Below are positions 63,127 to 64,000 of a stretch of 64,000 nucleotides of DNA, in pieces. The stretch spans positions 1 through 64,000 of the forward strand of contig QCET01000001.1 of NCBI GenBank assembly GCA_003280495.1, read 5' to 3'. Both the position numbers and the translations under genes were made by a program. The notes beneath the pieces are model-generated. The model had not been told where the DNA came from. It did no database searches and saw only the letters and a program-made list of their open reading frames with translations. Position 1 is the first letter of the stretch. Every line of letters starts with the position of its first letter. The stretch is from Pelagibacteraceae bacterium AG-359-E06. Its GTDB lineage: Bacteria; Pseudomonadota; Alphaproteobacteria; Pelagibacterales; Pelagibacteraceae.

Positions 63127-64000
63127 TGTTTAAAATTTCTACGGTTAGAAAACACCATTGAGACATTTCTTTTATTTGCCTCTTCGATAACTTCTTCATC
63201 TCTGATTGACCCTCCAGGCTGGATAATAGAAGTAACTCCTAAATCGATCAATTTTTTTATACCATCCGCAAATGGAAAAAAGGCGTCAGAGGCAGCAACA
63301 CTACCAGCTACATCTTTTGTTGATGTAAATTCTAAAGAGTTATCTACTGCAATCTTACAAGATGCTACTCTACTAGTTTGTCCAGCTCCAATTCCAATTG
63401 TCTTATTATTTTTAGCTATAACTATTGCATTTGACTTTACATGTTTACAAACTCTTTCAGCAAATAATAAATCCTCAAATTCTTTATCACTCGGCTTTTT
63501 ATTTGTAACAATTTTTAAATCATCTTTATTAAGGGAAAATTCATTATTATCTTGCGATAAAAGAACACCTCCCAAAATTTTATAATCTAAATTGCCTTTA
63601 ATTTTAGTACTAGAAGTTTTAATAACTCTTAAATTTTTCTTATTAGATAATATAGAAATCGCACCTTTAGAAACATCTGGAGCTAATATTACTTCATAAA
63701 ATGTTTTAACTAACTCAGATGCAAGATTTTCTTCAATTTTAAAGTTAAACGCTACAACACCCCCGAAAGCACTTTTTGGATCAGCGTTAAATGCATTCAA
63801 ATAACTCTTAAGTCCGTCATTTTCGTAGGAACAACCGCATGGGTTATTATGTTTTATTATTGCCGTTGCAAAACCATTTTTAAATTCAGAAATTAGTTCA
63901 AAGGCATTAAATGCATCTAGGTAATTATTATAGCTCATTTCTTTTCCCATTAGTTGATCAAAATTCGAGAAATTATTATTTATAACAGAGTATAGAGCGC
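63123..64000 (-). CDS. purH: Bifunctional AICAR transformylase/IMP cyclohydrolase, N-terminus outside window
   Basis: Reading frame stays open to the window edge (ALYSVINNNFSNFDQLMGKEMSYNNYLDAFNAFEL); IIKHNNPCG motif; SDAFFPFADGI. Confidence 0.95.
   Translation of the reverse strand, partial: ALYSVINNNFSNFDQLMGKEMSYNNYLDAFNAFELISEFKNGFATAIIKHNNPCGCSYENDGLKSYLNAFNADPKSAFGGVVAFNFKIEENLASELVKTFYEVILAPDVSKGAISILSNKKNLRVIKTSSTKIKGNLDYKILGGVLLSQDNNEFSLNKDDLKIVTNKKPSDKEFEDLLFAERVCKHVKSNAIVIAKNNKTIGIGAGQTSRVASCKIAVDNSLEFTSTKDVAGSVAASDAFFPFADGIKKLIDLGVTSIIQPGGSIRDEEVIEEANKRNVSMVFSNRRNFKH

Noticed and set aside
1-64000. Mobile elements, prophage, CRISPR arrays, defence systems
   Set aside because: No transposase, integrase, phage or Cas-like products and no regular direct-repeat/spacer structure seen; many poly-A/T runs are just base composition.

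Overview
The window is a compact, AT-rich, mostly housekeeping segment of an alphaproteobacterial chromosome. Its gene content and order resemble the streamlined SAR11/Pelagibacterales type (inference only; no search was run). I found no phage, IS element or CRISPR array. It contains trpS (partial), murJ, maeB, rsmI, rdgB-rph, grpE-dnaK-dnaJ, dapB-nth, leuS-lptE-holA, parB-parA-rsmG-mnmG, mnmE, ftsK-lolA, the his cluster (hisE/F/A/H/B), hslV-hslU, dnaQ-coaE-aroE-maf-ppsR, hemE-hemH-hemJ-rho, one tRNA-Gly(GCC) and purH (partial). The non-routine items are: (1) a likely chromosomal replication origin in the ppsR/hemE divergent gap, with repeated DnaA-box-like and AATAGTT motifs; (2) a perfect 16-bp parS palindrome inside rsmG; (3) a TPP riboswitch whose P1 helix abuts the start codon of a sodium:solute symporter (ThiV-like), preceded by an unannotated 39-aa ArfA-like ribosome-rescue ORF; (4) near-identical RpoH-like promoter motifs upstream of dnaK and hslV; (5) an EEVS-type sugar phosphate cyclase overlapping a DUF6492-type gene; (6) a three-gene glucosylglycerate synthesis/phosphorolysis cluster; (7) a short stand-alone transcription unit (promoter, structured leader, 65-aa basic protein, strong terminator); (8) DNA repair enzymes (photolyase-like, Nth) that appear to lack canonical Fe-S ligand patterns. 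All product calls come from reading motifs by eye.
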